The translations under genes and the position numbers were made by a program. From NCBI GenBank assembly GCA_000230955.3, contig CP007060.1, positions 1,550,001 through 1,614,000 on the forward strand: a stretch of 64,000 bases of DNA, given 5' to 3'. Source of the stretch: Halobacterium sp. DL1 (GTDB lineage Archaea; Halobacteriota; Halobacteria; Halobacteriales; Halobacteriaceae). A model generated the notes under the pieces. It did not search any database. It was not told the origin of the DNA and saw only the letters and a list, made by a program, of their open reading frames with translations. How positions within the stretch are numbered: the first letter of the stretch is position 1; each line of letters opens with the position of its first letter. Shown here one piece after another: positions 33,136-41,825 of this stretch.

Positions 33136-33963
33136 TCACGTCGGGCCGAAGGACTCGCCCTCGCGCTCCTCGGCGCCCATCCGCCGGAGCGCCGCCCGCG
33201 CGTTACTCGCCTCGTAGCCGAAGAAGACGTCCTTCGCGTACTCGTCGGCCACCTCGGCGGCGTGGACGAGATTCTCCACGTCGACGTTAACGCCGTACAG
33301 TTCGACGCTGAACGGCGCGTCGAGGGCGTCCTGAAACCCAGAGGCGATGGTCTCCAGCCAGTACGTCGTCCCGTAGTGGGTGTCGTATAGCGGGACGACG
33401 AACTCGTCGACGTGCTCCGAGAGTGCCTCGAGGTCGAGGCCCGCGCGCTCGTAGAGGTGCCCCGGGTAGGGGTCGGGGTAGAGCGTGAGGTAGACCCGTC
33501 CGGGGATGCGGTCGGCCGCCTCGGCGACGAACTCCGTGATGACGCTCGCGCGCCAATCGTACCAGTCGTCGTGAGAAGACTCCTGGAAGGCGGTCACGCA
33601 GCGCTCGCAGCGACAGTAGTCGTCCCGGGGGAAGCCGACGTCGTCGAGGCGCACGTCCTCGTTGAGTTCCGCGCACGTCTCGACGACGGTGAGCACGCCG
33701 TTCCGGTAATCTTCGGCGAGCGGACAGATGTACGCCCAGTCGAAGTACGGCTGTTCGCGGGTGGCCCGGTTGCCCTCGCTGTCGACGGGGACGAGGTCGG
33801 GTTCGGTGCCCGCGGTGGCGTTGTCCCCGAAGCAGGAGACCATGTTGACCGCGTTCTCCACGGGGTCGGTGTGTCGGCCGGTGACGTCCTTGACCTCGTA
33901 GAACGCGCGGTCGAACTCCGGCCAGTCGAGTTCCTCGGCGTTCCGGGTGACGACGCCGTACAT
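33136..33963 (-). CDS. Putative TIM-barrel hydrolase-like protein
   Basis: 275 aa, no signal peptide. Features: MYGVVTRNAEELDWPEFD, VGFPRDDYCRCERC with three Cys close to an Asp, a strand VYLTLYPDPYPG, and FVVPLYDTHYGT. The DD-x-C-x-C-x-x-C block followed by a helix is reminiscent of putative glycoside hydrolase-like barrels in which a CxxC lies just after an acidic residue. I cannot assign a reaction. It stands alone, downstream of nothing obvious. Confidence 0.72.
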   Translation of the reverse strand: MYGVVTRNAEELDWPEFDRAFYEVKDVTGRHTDPVENAVNMVSCFGDNATAGTEPDLVPVDSEGNRATREQPYFDWAYICPLAEDYRNGVLTVVETCAELNEDVRLDDVGFPRDDYCRCERCVTAFQESSHDDWYDWRASVITEFVAEAADRIPGRVYLTLYPDPYPGHLYERAGLDLEALSEHVDEFVVPLYDTHYGTTYWLETIASGFQDALDAPFSVELYGVNVDVENLVHAAEVADEYAKDVFFGYEASNARAALRRMGAEEREGESFGPT

Positions 33964-34026
33964 GCGACTGCGTTGACCGCGCTGCCGCGTAAGTCGTTCG
34001 GAAAGAGAACGAGAGAAGCGTGTTCG

Positions 34027-34143
34027 TCAGTCGATTCGGTCGACGCCGTCGTCGATAGTCTCGGCGTCGCCGCCGAGGAAGAGCTTCCAGACTAGCACGA
34101 TCACGACCAGGGCGAGGGCGAACTTCAGCAGTTTTCCAGCCAT
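34027..34143 (-). CDS. Single-span membrane microprotein (38 aa)
   Basis: MAGKLLKFALALVVIVLVWK is one membrane helix with a basic start, and the tail (GGDAETIDDGVDRID) is acidic and likely outside. Third positions are mostly G or C. It lies 40 nt after the pyrI stop in the same direction. Function unknown. Confidence 0.65.
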   Translation of the reverse strand: MAGKLLKFALALVVIVLVWKLFLGGDAETIDDGVDRID

Positions 34144-34183
34144 AGCTGTTAGTATCGTGCGAGGAAGTAAACGCTTTGTGGGG

Positions 34184-34642
34184 TCAGTCCCGCAGGTAGT
34201 CGGTGAGGTCCTCGCGGACGATCTCGTCGCAGTACTCGCAGCGGACGCCGTCGTCGATGACAGCGAACGTCGGCTGGACGGGTTCACCGGCGTTCGTGAT
34301 GCAGTCGCGGTTCGGACAGCGCAGGACGCCGGTGACCCGGTCGGGGCGTTCGACCTGGCGCTTCTCCACGACGTCGTAGTCCCGGATGATGTTGATGGTG
34401 GCCTCCGGCGCGATGAGCGACAGCACCTCCAGTTCGGAGTCGCTGAGTTCGCGGCCCTCGACTTTCACCACGTCCTTGCGACCCATGCGGTCGGAGGGGA
34501 CGTTCATGCCGAGGCTGACGGTCGCCTCGCTTTCGCCGTCGATGCCCAGCAGGGAGAGCACGTGGAGTGCCGCACCGGCGGAGACGTGGTCGATGACGGT
34601 GCCGCTCTGGATCTTCGAGACGCGGAGTTCGGTGTCTGTCAT
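34184..34642 (-). CDS. pyrI: Aspartate carbamoyltransferase regulatory subunit
   Basis: 152 aa. The allosteric domain starts [19 protein letters not shown]; the zinc domain has four Cys in CPNRDC and CEYC, which hold the contact to PyrB. Binds nucleotides to control pyrimidine synthesis. Its ATG overlaps the pyrB stop by four bases (ATGA), giving the usual pyrB-pyrI pair. Confidence 0.97.
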   Translation of the reverse strand: MTDTELRVSKIQSGTVIDHVSAGAALHVLSLLGIDGESEATVSLGMNVPSDRMGRKDVVKVEGRELSDSELEVLSLIAPEATINIIRDYDVVEKRQVERPDRVTGVLRCPNRDCITNAGEPVQPTFAVIDDGVRCEYCDEIVREDLTDYLRD

Positions 34643-35541
34643 AGCAGGAGGTCGAGGAGGGCCATCCGGACCGGGACGCCGTTGTGTGCCTGTTCGAAGT
34701 ACGTCGCGTTCGGCGCGTCGTCCACCTCCGCGGCGATCTCGTCGACGCGCGGGAGCGGGTGCATCACCGCGAGGTCGTCTTTGGCCGCCTCGAGGGTCTC
34801 GGCGGTGATGCGGTACTCGCCGGCGACCGCCTCGTACTCGTCCTCGTCGGGGAACCGCTCGCGCTGGATGCGGGTGACGTACAAAACGTCGAGGTTCGGC
34901 AGCACGTTCTCGAGTTCCTCGTGCTCGCGGACCTGCGCGCCGGCCTCGTGGAGGTCGTAGCGGACGCCGCGAGGGAGGCGCAGGCTCTCGGGGCTGACGA
35001 AGTGCTGGCGCGCGTCGAAGTTCGTGAGCGCGTGGGCCAGCGAGTGGACCGTCCGGCCGTACTTCAGGTCGCCCATGATGCCGATGGAGAGGTCCTCGAG
35101 GCCCGCCTGCTCGCGGATGGTGTAGAGGTCCAGCAGCGTCTGACTCGGGTGGTGGCCGGCGCCGTCGCCGGCGTTCACGACTGGCACGTCGACGTAGTCG
35201 CTGGCGAGTTTCGCGGCGCCCTGTTTGGGGTGGCGCAGCACGAGGCCGTCGGCGTACCCCTCGACGACGCGCACGGTGTCCGCGAGCGACTCGCCCTTCT
35301 TCACCGACGAAGATTCGACGGAGCCCATGTCCACGACGTCGCCGCCGAGGCGCTTGGCGGCCGCCTCGAAGCTCATCTTCGTGCGCGTGCTCGGCTCGAA
35401 GAAGCAGAGCGCGAGCAACTTCCCGGCGTGCAGGTCGCGGGCGGCGTCGGGGTCCGCGTCGAACTCCGCGGCCCTGTCGAGCACCGTCTCGACGTCGGCC
35501 CGCGAGAGCTGTTTGGCGGTGAGGAGGTGGTCGTGGCGCAT
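34639..35541 (-). CDS. pyrB: Aspartate carbamoyltransferase catalytic subunit
   Basis: 300 aa, typical length. The carbamoyl phosphate site [15 protein letters not shown], the HPSQ-like [15 protein letters not shown] and the aspartate-domain [10 protein letters not shown] are all intact. Makes N-carbamoyl-aspartate, the first committed step of pyrimidine synthesis. The ATG at 35541 gives the family start [14 protein letters not shown]; longer frames upstream are noise. Confidence 0.97.
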   Translation of the reverse strand: MRHDHLLTAKQLSRADVETVLDRAAEFDADPDAARDLHAGKLLALCFFEPSTRTKMSFEAAAKRLGGDVVDMGSVESSSVKKGESLADTVRVVEGYADGLVLRHPKQGAAKLASDYVDVPVVNAGDGAGHHPSQTLLDLYTIREQAGLEDLSIGIMGDLKYGRTVHSLAHALTNFDARQHFVSPESLRLPRGVRYDLHEAGAQVREHEELENVLPNLDVLYVTRIQRERFPDEDEYEAVAGEYRITAETLEAAKDDLAVMHPLPRVDEIAAEVDDAPNATYFEQAHNGVPVRMALLDLLL

Positions 35542-35603
35542 CGGTTGAGAGCGCGACGCCCAGCAGGGTAAAACTCTCGGAGTGTGCCGGAAGTTAAAGT
35601 GCG

Positions 35604-36236
35604 ATGGCGGGACCACCCACCACCGTGCTCGCAGTCGCTGGCGGCAAGGGCGGGAGCGGCAAGACGACCACCGCGCTCGGCGTGGCGAGCGCGCTCGCAC
35701 AGCGGCGGCGCCGGCCGCTGGTCGTGGACTGCGACCTCGACGCGCCGAACCTCCACCTCCGCGCGAACGTCGAGCGGGACCCCGGACTCGACGCGGAAGA
35801 CCCAGCCACGGTCGCCCAGGAATCCTCCGTCGCCCCCGGCGTGGACGTGCTCCCCGCGGGGGACGCCGACGGCGCGACGCTCGAATCCGTGCTCCCGGAA
35901 CTCCCCGGGAGCCGTCCTGTCGTCCTCGACTGCCCGGCCGGCGCGAGTGAGGCGGCGGCGCGCCCACTCCGCGCGGCGGACGGCTGTCTGGTCGTCGCAA
36001 CCCGCGGCCGCGAGAGCGTCGAGGACGCGGTCAAGACGGCGGCGATGGCCCGGGCGGTCGGCACGCCGGTTCGCGCCGTCGCAGTGTCCCGGGAACGCTC
36101 GGTCCCCAGCGGACTCGCCGGCGCGCTCGACGCTCCGCGCGTCGTCCCAGTCCCGGAAGCTCGGGACCCCCTCGCTAGCCCCGAAACGGACGCTGCGCAC
36201 GCGGAACTGGCGGACTGCGCGGAGCCAAATAGTTAA
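35604..36236 (+). CDS. MinD/ParA-like P-loop ATPase
   Basis: 210 aa. The deviant Walker A KGGSGKT (15-21) with the signature Lys, the [10 protein letters not shown] switch and [13 protein letters not shown] are typical of the SIMIBI MinD group. The C-terminal amphipathic membrane-targeting helix of true MinD is not obvious. It is followed after 27 nt by a RecA-like protein in the same direction, so the two may act together. Haloarchaea have several MinD homologues not used for division-site placement. Confidence 0.9.
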   Translation: MAGPPTTVLAVAGGKGGSGKTTTALGVASALAQRRRRPLVVDCDLDAPNLHLRANVERDPGLDAEDPATVAQESSVAPGVDVLPAGDADGATLESVLPELPGSRPVVLDCPAGASEAAARPLRAADGCLVVATRGRESVEDAVKTAAMARAVGTPVRAVAVSRERSVPSGLAGALDAPRVVPVPEARDPLASPETDAAHAELADCAEPNS

Positions 36237-36263
36237 CTTGCAGCGGTTCGTTGCGGTCATCGA

Positions 36264-36890
36264 ATGGCCAGGCGGCTCTCGACGGGCATCGACGTGCTCG
36301 ACCGGGAACTGGGTGGCGGGGTGCCAGCGGGGACGGTGGTCGCGTACGAGGCGCCTCCCGCGAGCCAGGGGGAGCTACTGCTGTACGAACTCACCAAGCC
36401 GCGCCCGACGCTGTACCTCACCACCGACCGCACGGAACAGGCCGTCCGCGACGCCTTCGAGGCGACGAACGCGCCGACGGGGGACCCCCAGTTCGGCTAC
36501 ATCCCGGGCGCGGACTCCCTGGAGAACGCCCGACGCGCGTTCCGTAGCGTCCCCGAGGAGTCCACCGTCGTCATCGACCCTGCGGACGCGCTCGAGCGCG
36601 CCGACCGGGGCCGCTACGAGAACTTCCTCAACGAACTCGGCAACCACATGCGGAACGTCGGGGGCGTGGCCGTCCTCCACTGCCTCGACACCGACCACGA
36701 GGGACCGCTCCGCGGCACCACCGAGCATATGGTCGACGTCGTGTTCCAGTTGCAGGTCGAGGAGAACAGCGGCGAGGTCGAGACGACGCTCACCGTGCCG
36801 AAGTTCCGCGGCGGGAGCGCACTCGACGCCCCGATAAAACTGAACCTCCGCGAGCGCGTCCAGGTCGACACGAGCCGCGACATCGCGTAG
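36264..36890 (+). CDS. RecA/KaiC-like protein without Walker A
   Basis: 208 aa with the RadA/KaiC-like start STGIDVLDRELGGGVPAGTVV. At the P-loop place it reads APPASQGE (30-37), with no GKT, so it should not hydrolyse ATP in the usual way. The Walker B-like STVVIDPADALE and the C-terminal strands fit the RecA core. Related haloarchaeal proteins are listed as RAD55-like or transcription-linked. It lies just downstream of the MinD-like gene. Confidence 0.82.
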   Translation: MARRLSTGIDVLDRELGGGVPAGTVVAYEAPPASQGELLLYELTKPRPTLYLTTDRTEQAVRDAFEATNAPTGDPQFGYIPGADSLENARRAFRSVPEESTVVIDPADALERADRGRYENFLNELGNHMRNVGGVAVLHCLDTDHEGPLRGTTEHMVDVVFQLQVEENSGEVETTLTVPKFRGGSALDAPIKLNLRERVQVDTSRDIA

Positions 36891-36983
36891 CGACTCTACT
36901 ATACCGGCGCTGCGTCGCCACTCTCTCGTACGTACGCTAAAACCCGTCCCAGACGGCGGTCCGTCCGGCGCGGGAGAAGGGGG

Positions 36984-37901
36984 TTACTCCTCGTCGCCTT
37001 CAGCTTCGAGTTCGTCGACGATCTCGTCGGCGTCGACGTCGGCGTCCTCGAGGGCGTCCTCGATCTCACCGAGGTCCTCGCCGCCGCCCATCCCGCCCAT
37101 GCCGCCCATCATGCCGGGCATGCCCGCGGGCTGGCCGTCGATGATCTCCTGGACGATGACGCGGTCGAGGTCCAGCATCTCGATGAACTCGTTGAGCACC
37201 TGCTGCTTGCCCATCATCCACTGCTGGTTGAACTGGAGCTGCTGGGACTGCTCGATGTACAGCGTCTCCTTCTCGACGGTCTCCGTCTCGGTCTCGCCGT
37301 CGTCGTTCTCGACCTCCTCCTCGACCTCGTCGGTCTCGATCTGCATCTCGAGGTCGACGTCGAAGTACATCCGCATCAGGCCCTTGGCCTTCTCGACGCG
37401 GTCCTCGACCTCGCCAACGATCTCGTAGTCGTACTCGACGTCCTCGCCGGCCAGCGGGTGATTGAAGTCGACGCGAGCGCGGCCGCCGATGATGGCCTCG
37501 ATGTGGCCCTGCTGACCGTCGATCTCGACGTGGGCGCCGGGGTAGCGGTCGTCCTCGGGGATCTTCTGGGCGCTGACGGTGCGGACCTGTTCGTCGTCGT
37601 ACTCGCCGAACGCCTGCTCGACGACGACGTTCCCGGAGTCGCCGACCTCCTTGCCGATCAGGTCGTCCTCGACCTCGTCGAAGATGTGGCCCTCGCCGAT
37701 GACGATGGTGCGCGGGGAGAAGTCTCGCTCCTCCGTGTCGACGCCTTCCTCCTCGGCGGTCTCCTCGTCGGTGGTGTCGACGAGTTCCTCGCTGTCGACC
37801 GTGTAGGCGGTGTAGGAGAGTTCCACGAAGTCGCCTTCCTGGAAGCCGCCCTGTTCAGCGTCGGATTCATCGGCCGTCTCGGCCTCGGGTTCGTCGCTCA
37901 T
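36984..37901 (-). CDS. FKBP-type peptidyl-prolyl isomerase
   Basis: 305 aa. An N-terminal FKBP domain (GDFVELSYTAYTVDSEELVDTT) with an inserted chaperone flap (SAQKIPEDDRYPGAHVEIDGQQGHIEA), then VDFNHPLAGEDVEYDYEIV, is the archaeal long FKBP plan. A C-terminal extension of about 110 aa is acidic and ends in a Met/Gly-rich patch (PGMMGGMGGMGGG). It helps protein folding in the cytoplasm. A TATA-like box lies 23-30 nt before the ATG at 37901. Confidence 0.94.
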   Translation of the reverse strand: MSDEPEAETADESDAEQGGFQEGDFVELSYTAYTVDSEELVDTTDEETAEEEGVDTEERDFSPRTIVIGEGHIFDEVEDDLIGKEVGDSGNVVVEQAFGEYDDEQVRTVSAQKIPEDDRYPGAHVEIDGQQGHIEAIIGGRARVDFNHPLAGEDVEYDYEIVGEVEDRVEKAKGLMRMYFDVDLEMQIETDEVEEEVENDDGETETETVEKETLYIEQSQQLQFNQQWMMGKQQVLNEFIEMLDLDRVIVQEIIDGQPAGMPGMMGGMGGMGGGEDLGEIEDALEDADVDADEIVDELEAEGDEE

Positions 37902-37923
37902 ACCCGTACGGACTCCCGTTCCA

Positions 37924-37931
37924 CCCTTAAG
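37924..37931 (-). promoter_or_regulatory. TATA-like box of the FKBP gene
   Basis: The minus strand reads CTTAAGGG 23-30 nt before the ATG at 37901. It overlaps the 3' end of the upstream 79-aa gene. Confidence 0.45.
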
Positions 37932-38166
37932 AATCACGTTTCGTGCCTGTCAGCCTCGGTCGCCGCGAATCGCCCGGCGGGACCATCGCGTCGGCGTTCA
38001 CGGAGAGCCACGCGGTCAGCCGCCGGTCGTCGTCGACATCTGCCGGTGCGAGCGTGCACCGGTCGGGGCTGTCGCGGTACCGGACGACGGTCGCCTGTAG
38101 TGGTTCACGGCCTGCGTCTACGTCGACCCTCTCGCCCACGTCGGCCTGTTGGGTGTCGGCGGACAT
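37927..38166 (-). CDS. Conserved haloarchaeal protein (79 aa)
   Basis: A short, mainly beta protein (LQATVVRYRDSPDRCTLAPADV, RRLTAWLSVNADAMVPPGD). I know the pattern LTAWLS...N from a small haloarchaeal family of unknown function (DUF7511-like, by memory). It lies 25 nt upstream of the FKBP start on the same strand; the FKBP TATA box overlaps its last codons. No motif for catalysis. Confidence 0.72.
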   Translation of the reverse strand: MSADTQQADVGERVDVDAGREPLQATVVRYRDSPDRCTLAPADVDDDRRLTAWLSVNADAMVPPGDSRRPRLTGTKRDS

Positions 38167-38277
38167 CCTACTCGAGTGGTCGACGGTGGGCGCTTAACGG
38201 CTGCTAGGAGCCCAATGTAGCAGTACTGAGTGCTCGGAAGCGCGGGTCTTTTCTCGGGTGGCCGCGTCCGGTAGGTC

Positions 38278-38889
38278 ATGTACGAAGTCGAAGTGAAGGT
38301 GCCCGCCGACCTCGATGCGGTGCGCGAACGACTCGCGGACGCAGGAGCGGGCCGGGTTGCGACCGTCGCCCAGGCGGACACGTACTTCGACGCGCCACAC
38401 CGGGAGTTCGCGGAGACCGACGAGGCGCTCCGCGTGCGACGCGTGGCGACAGCGGACCCCCAGTTCGAACGCGACCGTCCGCTCCCGAAACTCGTCGACG
38501 CCGTCCTCGACGGCGAGGAGCATGCGAGTGGGGAGTCCCGCGTGACCTACAAGGGACCGCTCGTGGAGGCCCAGTCGAAGACCCGAGAGGAGTTCGAGAC
38601 CGGCGTCGACGACGGCGACGTGATGCGCGAGCTCCTCGCGCGTCTCGGCTTCGAACCCGCCGCGACCGTCCGGAAACTCCGCGAGAAACACGAACTAGAC
38701 GGGTTCACGGTCCTGCTCGACGCGGTCGAGGACGTCGGCGAGTACGTCGAAGTCGAGACCGAAGTCGACGGCGAGGCGGCGGTCGAGGCGGCCCGCGAAG
38801 ACGCCTACGAACTGCTCCGATCGCTCGGTCTCGACCCCGGCGACCAGGTCCGGACGTCCTATCTCGGACTTCAACTCGAAGATGCGTAG
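38278..38889 (+). CDS. CYTH domain protein (class IV adenylate cyclase/triphosphatase)
   Basis: 203 aa. The N-terminal E-x-E-x-K (Glu3, Glu5, Lys7), DTYFDAP, LRVRR, VTYKGP and EVETEVDG give the full set of CYTH tunnel residues. The family includes CyaB adenylate cyclases and inorganic or thiamine triphosphatases; the sequence alone does not tell them apart. It precedes the AdoMet synthetase gene by 66 nt; AdoMet synthetase makes tripolyphosphate as an intermediate, so a triphosphatase is an attractive but unproven idea. Confidence 0.88.
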   Translation: MYEVEVKVPADLDAVRERLADAGAGRVATVAQADTYFDAPHREFAETDEALRVRRVATADPQFERDRPLPKLVDAVLDGEEHASGESRVTYKGPLVEAQSKTREEFETGVDDGDVMRELLARLGFEPAATVRKLREKHELDGFTVLLDAVEDVGEYVEVETEVDGEAAVEAAREDAYELLRSLGLDPGDQVRTSYLGLQLEDA

Positions 38890-38920
38890 CGCGCATACTG
38901 TCGGCACTTTCCCTTTTCGC

Positions 38921-38929
38921 AAGTTATAG
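38921..38929 (+). promoter_or_regulatory. TATA box of the AdoMet synthetase gene
   Basis: AAGTTATAG lies 27-35 nt before the ATG at 38956. Confidence 0.55.
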
Positions 38930-38955
38930 AAGCGGAGGCCGGGTACGTTCGCGCA

Positions 38956-40176
38956 ATGACCGAGCGGAACATCCAGGTCCAGTCTCTCGACCGCGGAGCG
39001 GTCGAAGACGAAACCGTCGAAATCGTCGAACGAAAGGGGCTCGGACACCCCGACTCCATCTGCGACGGCATCGCTGAGCACGTCTGTGAGTCCCTCGCCC
39101 GAGCGTATCTCGACCGCGTCGGCGAAGTCCTCCACTTCAACACGGACGAGACCCAGCTCGTCGCCGGCCGGGCCGCGCCCGCGTTCGGCGGCGGCGAGGT
39201 CATCGAACCGATCTACATCCTCGTCGTCGGCCGCGCCACCAGCCACTACGTCGACGACGACGGCACCGAGTACGACATCCCGGTCGAGAGCATCGCGCTG
39301 GACGCTGCCCGCGACTACCTCCGCGAGAACCTCCCGAACCTCGACCTCGAGACCGACGTCATCGTCGACGTGAAACTCGGCGAGGGCTCCGGGGACCTCC
39401 AGGAGGTCTTCGTCGAGGACGGTCCCGACGTCCCGATGGCCAACGACACCTCCTTCGGCGTCGGCCACGCACCCCTCACGGAGACCGAGCGCGTCGTCTA
39501 CGAGACGGAGCGCTCGCTCAACGGAGCGTACGGCGAGGACAACCCCGCGGTCGGCGAGGACGTCAAGGTCATGGGGAAACGCGAGGGCGACCACATCGAC
39601 CTCACCGTCGCCGCCGCGCTCGTCGACACCTACGTCCCCAACATGGAGGCCTACGAGGCCGAAATCGAGGCCGTCCGCGAGCACGTCGAAGAACTCGCTG
39701 GCGAATACACCGACCGCGACGTCACTGTCCACGTCAACACCGCCGACGACTACGACTCGGGGTCGATCTACCTCACCACCACCGGCACGAGCGCCGAGCA
39801 GGGCGACGACGGCTCCGTCGGACGCGGCAACCGCGCGAACGGCCTCATCACGCCCAACCGTTCGATGAGCATGGAGGCCACGTCCGGGAAGAACCCGGTC
39901 AACCACATCGGGAAGATATACAACCTGCTCTCCACCCAGATCGCCGAGAGCGTCGTCGCGGAGGTCGAGGGTATCCGCGACCTCCGCGTCCGACTGCTCT
40001 CCCAGATCGGCCGCCCCATCGACCAGCCCCACGTCGCCGACGTCCACGTCGTTACCGAGGCTGGCGTCACCATCCCCGACGTCGAACCCGAGATTCGGGA
40101 CATCGTCGACGAGGAACTAGCCGGCGTCACCGACATCACCCAGCGCGTCATCGACGGCGAACTGGACACCTTCTGA
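38956..40176 (+). CDS. mat: Archaeal S-adenosylmethionine synthetase
   Basis: 406 aa. This is the archaeal MAT form, which differs strongly from bacterial Met[18 protein letters not shown] at the N terminus, [13 protein letters not shown], and [17 protein letters not shown] near the C terminus. Makes AdoMet from Met and ATP for all methyltransferases. A hairpin with a T-run in its loop follows the stop directly. Confidence 0.96.
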   Translation: MTERNIQVQSLDRGAVEDETVEIVERKGLGHPDSICDGIAEHVCESLARAYLDRVGEVLHFNTDETQLVAGRAAPAFGGGEVIEPIYILVVGRATSHYVDDDGTEYDIPVESIALDAARDYLRENLPNLDLETDVIVDVKLGEGSGDLQEVFVEDGPDVPMANDTSFGVGHAPLTETERVVYETERSLNGAYGEDNPAVGEDVKVMGKREGDHIDLTVAAALVDTYVPNMEAYEAEIEAVREHVEELAGEYTDRDVTVHVNTADDYDSGSIYLTTTGTSAEQGDDGSVGRGNRANGLITPNRSMSMEATSGKNPVNHIGKIYNLLSTQIAESVVAEVEGIRDLRVRLLSQIGRPIDQPHVADVHVVTEAGVTIPDVEPEIRDIVDEELAGVTDITQRVIDGELDTF

Positions 40177-40193
40177 AGCGCACTTTTTGCGCT
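40177..40193 (+). terminator. Hairpin with T-rich loop after the AdoMet synthetase gene
   Basis: AGCGCA (40177-40182) pairs with TGCGCT (40188-40193) around a CTTTT loop, directly after the TGA. The T-run may be the actual archaeal stop signal. Confidence 0.5.
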
Positions 40194-40616
40194 GCGGGGG
40201 TGCGCCGAAGGCGCACTCCGCTCGGCAAAACTTGCGGGAAATCACTCCTCCTTCGGTCCCGTCGGTCCCTCAGTCGTCGGCCTCCGCTCCCGCCGGTCGC
40301 GGAGTGAACCACTTCACTCGGGTTCTTCGAACCGCTCACGGGTCACGTCGTTCCCCGTTCGCACGTTCGGCGGTTCTCGCTTCGCTCCGAACCGCCCGCC
40401 GCTCGCTCGCGGATGCTGACACTGCAGGCGCATCTATCAGCCATGGGGCTCTGCTCGCGTAAATTCAAGTAGGAGAGCAGGACCAACCCGTCGCGTGACC
40501 TGATTCCGAGTGCGGGTCCGGCCGAGGCGGGAGCGTGGCGAGCCGGCCCACAGCGACGAGTCGCCACCTGTACGCACCTATCCGAGCGGTCTGTCTGTCC
40601 GCGAGAAGGCGATAGG
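40194..40616. other. Non-coding spacer with several palindromes
   Basis: No frame here has convincing codon use. Perfect or near-perfect hairpins are at 40200-40216 (GTGCGCC/GGCGCAC), 40302-40319 (GAGTGAA/TTCACTC), 40321-40333 (GGTTC/GAACC), 40370-40395 (GCGGTTC/GAACCGC) and 40451-40480 (CTGCTC/GAGCAG). The region could hold a structured RNA or be a remnant of short palindromic repeats that spread in intergenic DNA. Confidence 0.55.
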
Positions 40617-40624
40617 CGTTTAAT
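40617..40624 (+). promoter_or_regulatory. TATA-like box of thiI
   Basis: CGTTTAAT lies 23-30 nt before the ATG at 40647, which favours that ATG over one at 40623. Confidence 0.5.
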
Positions 40625-40646
40625 GCCGGGACGGCTTGCATCGACC

Positions 40647-41825
40647 ATGCTACCACCCGGAGCGGACTCCGTGGTCGTCCGACACGGCGACGTGGGGGTG
40701 AAGTCGAGCCAGGTGCAGGCGGACATGGAGACGACGCTCCGGGAGAACCTCGCGGCGATGCTGGAGGCCAGGGGGATTCCTGGGACAGTCGAGCGAGAGT
40801 GGGGGCGACTGCTCGTTCGGACGTCCGACCCCGACGCAGCAGCGACTGCCGCGGCGGACACGTTCGGTGTCGTGTCAGCCAGTCCCGCCGTCTCCGTCGC
40901 GCCCGAGATGGACGCCATCACTGAGGCGCTCGCCAACGCCGCCCGCGAACAGTACGACGGCGGCGCGTTCGCGGTGGACGCGCGCCGCGCTGGTGAGCAC
41001 GCGTTCGACAGCCACGACGTCAACCGTGAGGGCGGCGACGCCGTCTGGCAGTCCGTCGAAGACGAGTTCGACCCAGAGGTGGACCTCGACGACCCGGACC
41101 TGACGTTCTCCGTCGAAGTCCGCCAGGAGGAGGCGTTCGTCTTCCTCGAGACCCGCGACGGTCCGGGTGGGATGCCGCTGGGCACCCAGAAGCCGCTGGT
41201 CGCGCTGTTCTCCGGCGGTATCGACTCGCCGGTCGCCGCCTGGGAGGCGATGAAACGCGGGTCACCCGTCGTTCCGCTCTACCTCGACCTGGGCCGCTTC
41301 GGCGGCCCCGACCACCGTGCCCGTGCCGAGGAGACCGCGCGGAGACTCGCCGAGTTCGCACCGGGAGAGGACCTCCGCTTGCGCGTCGCTCCGGCCGGCG
41401 ACGCCGTGGAGGAGCTCGCCGGACGAACCGGCCGCACGCGGATGCTCTCCTACCGGCGGTTCATGTACCGGGTCGCCGAGCACGTCGCCGAAAGCGTCGG
41501 CGCTGTGGGCATCGTCACCGGCGAAGCGATGGGCCAGAAGTCGAGCCAGACCGCCGCGAACTTCGCCGTGGTCGACGGCGCGACGGACCTCCCGATTCAC
41601 CGCCCGCTGTTCTCGCTCGACAAACAGGAGATCATCGCCCGGGCCCGCGACATCGGCACCTACCGCGACTCGACGCTCGACGTGGGCTGTAACCGGCTCG
41701 CGCCGAGCCAGCCGCTGACAGCGGCGCCCGCCGAGAGCGTCCGGAAGGACGAACCCGACGAACTGTTCGAGTGGGCGCGGGACGTAGCCGATGCCGTCGA
41801 ACAGACCAGAGAGGTGGAGGCGTGA
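40647..41825 (+). CDS. thiI: tRNA 4-thiouridine sulfurtransferase ThiI
   Basis: 392 aa. An N-terminal ferredoxin-like and THUMP part (VVRHGDVGVKSSQVQ, TFSVEVRQEEAFVFLETR) binds tRNA; the PP-loop SGGIDSP (189-195) adenylates U8; TGEAMGQKSSQTAANF is the second conserved block. No C-terminal rhodanese domain, as usual in archaea. Adds sulfur to tRNA and may also serve thiamine synthesis. Its TGA overlaps the GTG of the next gene. Confidence 0.94.
   Translation: MLPPGADSVVVRHGDVGVKSSQVQADMETTLRENLAAMLEARGIPGTVEREWGRLLVRTSDPDAAATAAADTFGVVSASPAVSVAPEMDAITEALANAAREQYDGGAFAVDARRAGEHAFDSHDVNREGGDAVWQSVEDEFDPEVDLDDPDLTFSVEVRQEEAFVFLETRDGPGGMPLGTQKPLVALFSGGIDSPVAAWEAMKRGSPVVPLYLDLGRFGGPDHRARAEETARRLAEFAPGEDLRLRVAPAGDAVEELAGRTGRTRMLSYRRFMYRVAEHVAESVGAVGIVTGEAMGQKSSQTAANFAVVDGATDLPIHRPLFSLDKQEIIARARDIGTYRDSTLDVGCNRLAPSQPLTAAPAESVRKDEPDELFEWARDVADAVEQTREVEA

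Noticed and set aside
40434-40490. Candidate C/D box or small RNA in the palindromic spacer
   Set aside because: The C and D box consensus is not met; only a simple stem with an 18-nt loop remains.
40343-41185. A 280-codon minus-strand frame over the thiI start
   Set aside because: Ser/Arg-rich shadow of thiI and the palindromic spacer.
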